From NCBI RefSeq assembly GCF_001940565.1, contig NZ_LTDM01000011.1:124001-188000 (forward strand): a stretch of 64,000 nucleotides of DNA, written 5' to 3'. The notes beneath the pieces were generated by a model, which searched no databases, was not told the DNA's origin, and worked only from the letters and a program-made list of their open reading frames with translations. The DNA is from Tissierella creatinophila DSM 6911 (GTDB lineage: Bacteria; Bacillota; Clostridia; Tissierellales; Tissierellaceae). A program made the translations under genes and the position numbers. Positions 62,824 through 64,000 of the stretch are shown here, one piece after another (within the stretch, counting starts at the first letter, position 1; every line of letters starts with the position of its first letter).

Positions 62824-63561
62824 TTATAGAACTTTACCTAGAAATTCAATTGTTCTTTCATTTTGAGGATTATCAAATATTTCGCTTGGAGTTCCTTGTT
62901 CTGCTATAATTCCTTCATCCATAAATAGTATTCTATCACTAACTTCTCTAGCAAATCCCATTTCATGGGTTACTATTACTATCGTCATATTAGATTTTGC
63001 TAAATCTTTGATAACTTCCAATACTTCTTTTACCATTTCAGGATCTAGTGCACTTGTTGGTTCATCAAATAACATTACATCAGGTTTCATGGCAAGTGCT
63101 CTTACTATTGCAAGTCTTTGCTTTTGTCCTCCAGATAATCGAGTCGGGTATTCATCCCTCTTGTCAAATAAACCTACTCTTTTTAAAAGTTCAAAGGCAT
63201 CATTTTTCGCATCTTCTTTTGAGACCTTTTTTTCTAGAACTGGAGTAAGTGTTATATTTTCTAAAACGGTTAGATGTGGGAATACATTAAAAGACTGAAA
63301 GACCATACCTATCTTTTGACGATATTTATTTATCTTTATAGATTTATCTGATATATCTACGTCTTCAAAAAAGACTTTTCCGCTCGTAGGTTTTTCAAGT
63401 AAATTTAAACATCTCAGAAATGTACTTTTTCCACTACCAGATGGTCCTATTATGCAGACTACTTCAGCTTCGTATATGCTTTCATTTATATTTTTAAGCA
63501 CCTCTAGTTTGCCAAAGGATTTACTTAAATCTTTTACCTCGAAAATTTTTTTACATGTCAT
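62824..63561 (-). CDS. Polar amino acid ABC transporter ATPase (GlnQ/ArtM type)
   Basis: A 245-aa ATPase. Walker [10 protein letters not shown], signature [17 protein letters not shown], Walker [16 protein letters not shown], and switch His in [13 protein letters not shown]. Closest to the glutamine/arginine/cystine uptake ATPases. It overlaps the upstream permease by 11 bp. The substrate is set by the binding protein outside the window. Confidence 0.95.
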   Translation of the reverse strand: MTCKKIFEVKDLSKSFGKLEVLKNINESIYEAEVVCIIGPSGSGKSTFLRCLNLLEKPTSGKVFFEDVDISDKSIKINKYRQKIGMVFQSFNVFPHLTVLENITLTPVLEKKVSKEDAKNDAFELLKRVGLFDKRDEYPTRLSGGQKQRLAIVRALAMKPDVMLFDEPTSALDPEMVKEVLEVIKDLAKSNMTIVIVTHEMGFAREVSDRILFMDEGIIAEQGTPSEIFDNPQNERTIEFLGKVL

Positions 63562-64000
63562 TTAGTCTCAACCTTCTTTCAAATATATTAAGTCCTTTGC
63601 TTAATATCGTAGTAATTATAAGATATATAATTCCTACTATTACAAGAGATGGAACTGCTAAAAAGGTTGCTGATTGTACAGTTTTATATGATGTCATAAG
63701 CTCTCCCACAAAAAAGACTGAAGCAAGAGATGTCTGTTTTATCATTGTTATATATTCATTTCCTAGTGCTGGAAGTATGTTTTTTATAGCTTGAGGTAAG
63801 ATTATCTTTTTCATTGTATTTGCATCACTAAGACCTAAGCTTTTAGCAGCTTCTGTTTGTCCTTTATCAACTGCTTGTATTCCTGCTCTTATGATTTCAG
63901 CTACATATGCACTTGCATTTACTATAAGTGCAATCACAATGCAAACTGTATCACTAAGTTCAAAAGGTGTAATCTTAGGTAGAACTAGCCAAAAGAAATA
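63551..64000 (-). CDS. Polar amino acid ABC transporter permease, C-terminal part
   Basis: The gene enters from beyond the right edge. The frame stays open to base 64000 ([18 protein letters not shown] precedes the first internal GTG), so at least 149 residues are present. It has the family motifs [29 protein letters not shown] (EAA loop) and [17 protein letters not shown], as in HisM/GlnP-like permeases. Confidence 0.94.
   Translation of the reverse strand, partial: YFFWLVLPKITPFELSDTVCIVIALIVNASAYVAEIIRAGIQAVDKGQTEAAKSLGLSDANTMKKIILPQAIKNILPALGNEYITMIKQTSLASVFFVGELMTSYKTVQSATFLAVPSLVIVGIIYLIITTILSKGLNIFERRLRLNDM

Noticed and set aside
1-64000. Prophage, insertion sequence, CRISPR array, tRNA or rRNA
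   Set aside because: I saw no integrase, transposase, cas gene, regular spaced repeats, or tRNA/rRNA signature on either strand.

Overview
The window is AT-rich DNA (coding and non-coding alike) from a low-GC Gram-positive, spore-forming, motile anaerobe, most likely of the Clostridia/Tissierellia group. The evidence is a small acid-soluble spore protein gene with a sigma-G-type promoter, two chemoreceptors, an oxygen-sensitive double-cubane reductase, formate-tetrahydrofolate ligase, PRPP/guanine/TPP riboswitches and strong AGGAGG-type ribosome binding sites. Nearly every gene lies on the minus strand. I see no rRNA, tRNA, phage, insertion sequence or CRISPR array.

Layout. 1-14.5 kb: a YerC/TrpR-like fragment, fhs, and the purine block, transcribed pbuG-like permease, purC, [PRPP riboswitch], purL, purE, purF, purM, purN-purH (one fused ORF), purD, then fhs. 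The permease has a tandem guanine + PRPP riboswitch; the purL group has its own PRPP riboswitch next to what looks like a decayed guanine aptamer. 14.6-20.4 kb: a DUF2935 protein and an operon joining a double-cubane reductase with an Lpl-type sugar ABC transporter. 20.5-24.4 kb: GNAT, ComFB, sirtuin, metA, metY. 24.6-32.2 kb: the histidine operon hisZGDCBAF-IE-K behind a leader with a His-codon peptide and terminator. 32.2-39.6 kb: histidine kinase, PAS-diguanylate cyclase, AzlCD, methyltransferase, MFS pump. 39.8-49.1 kb: MsrAB, PfkB kinase, ascorbate-type PTS, EAL/HDOD protein, zinc-binding chemoreceptor, TRAP permease. 49.4-52.5 kb: TPP-regulated thiMED and a HAD phosphatase. 52.6-64 kb: large catalase, DUF454, a chemoreceptor, flavodoxin, Fic protein, an interrupted DUF4825/Ig lipoprotein, a two-gene radical-SAM DNA repair module, sspH, and an amino-acid ABC transporter running off the end.

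The most striking signal crosses two operons. All three glutamine-dependent steps of purine and histidine synthesis that are visible here have lost their glutaminase. PurF has Ser where the N-terminal Cys nucleophile should be, plus two other altered active-site residues. PurL has Gly in place of the GATase Cys and lacks the catalytic His. The his operon has no hisH although every other expected his gene is present. The synthase halves (PRTase, FGAM synthetase, HisF cyclase) look intact. The simplest reading is that this organism builds purines and histidine with free ammonia instead of glutamine, as might suit an ammonia-rich, amino-acid-fermenting life.
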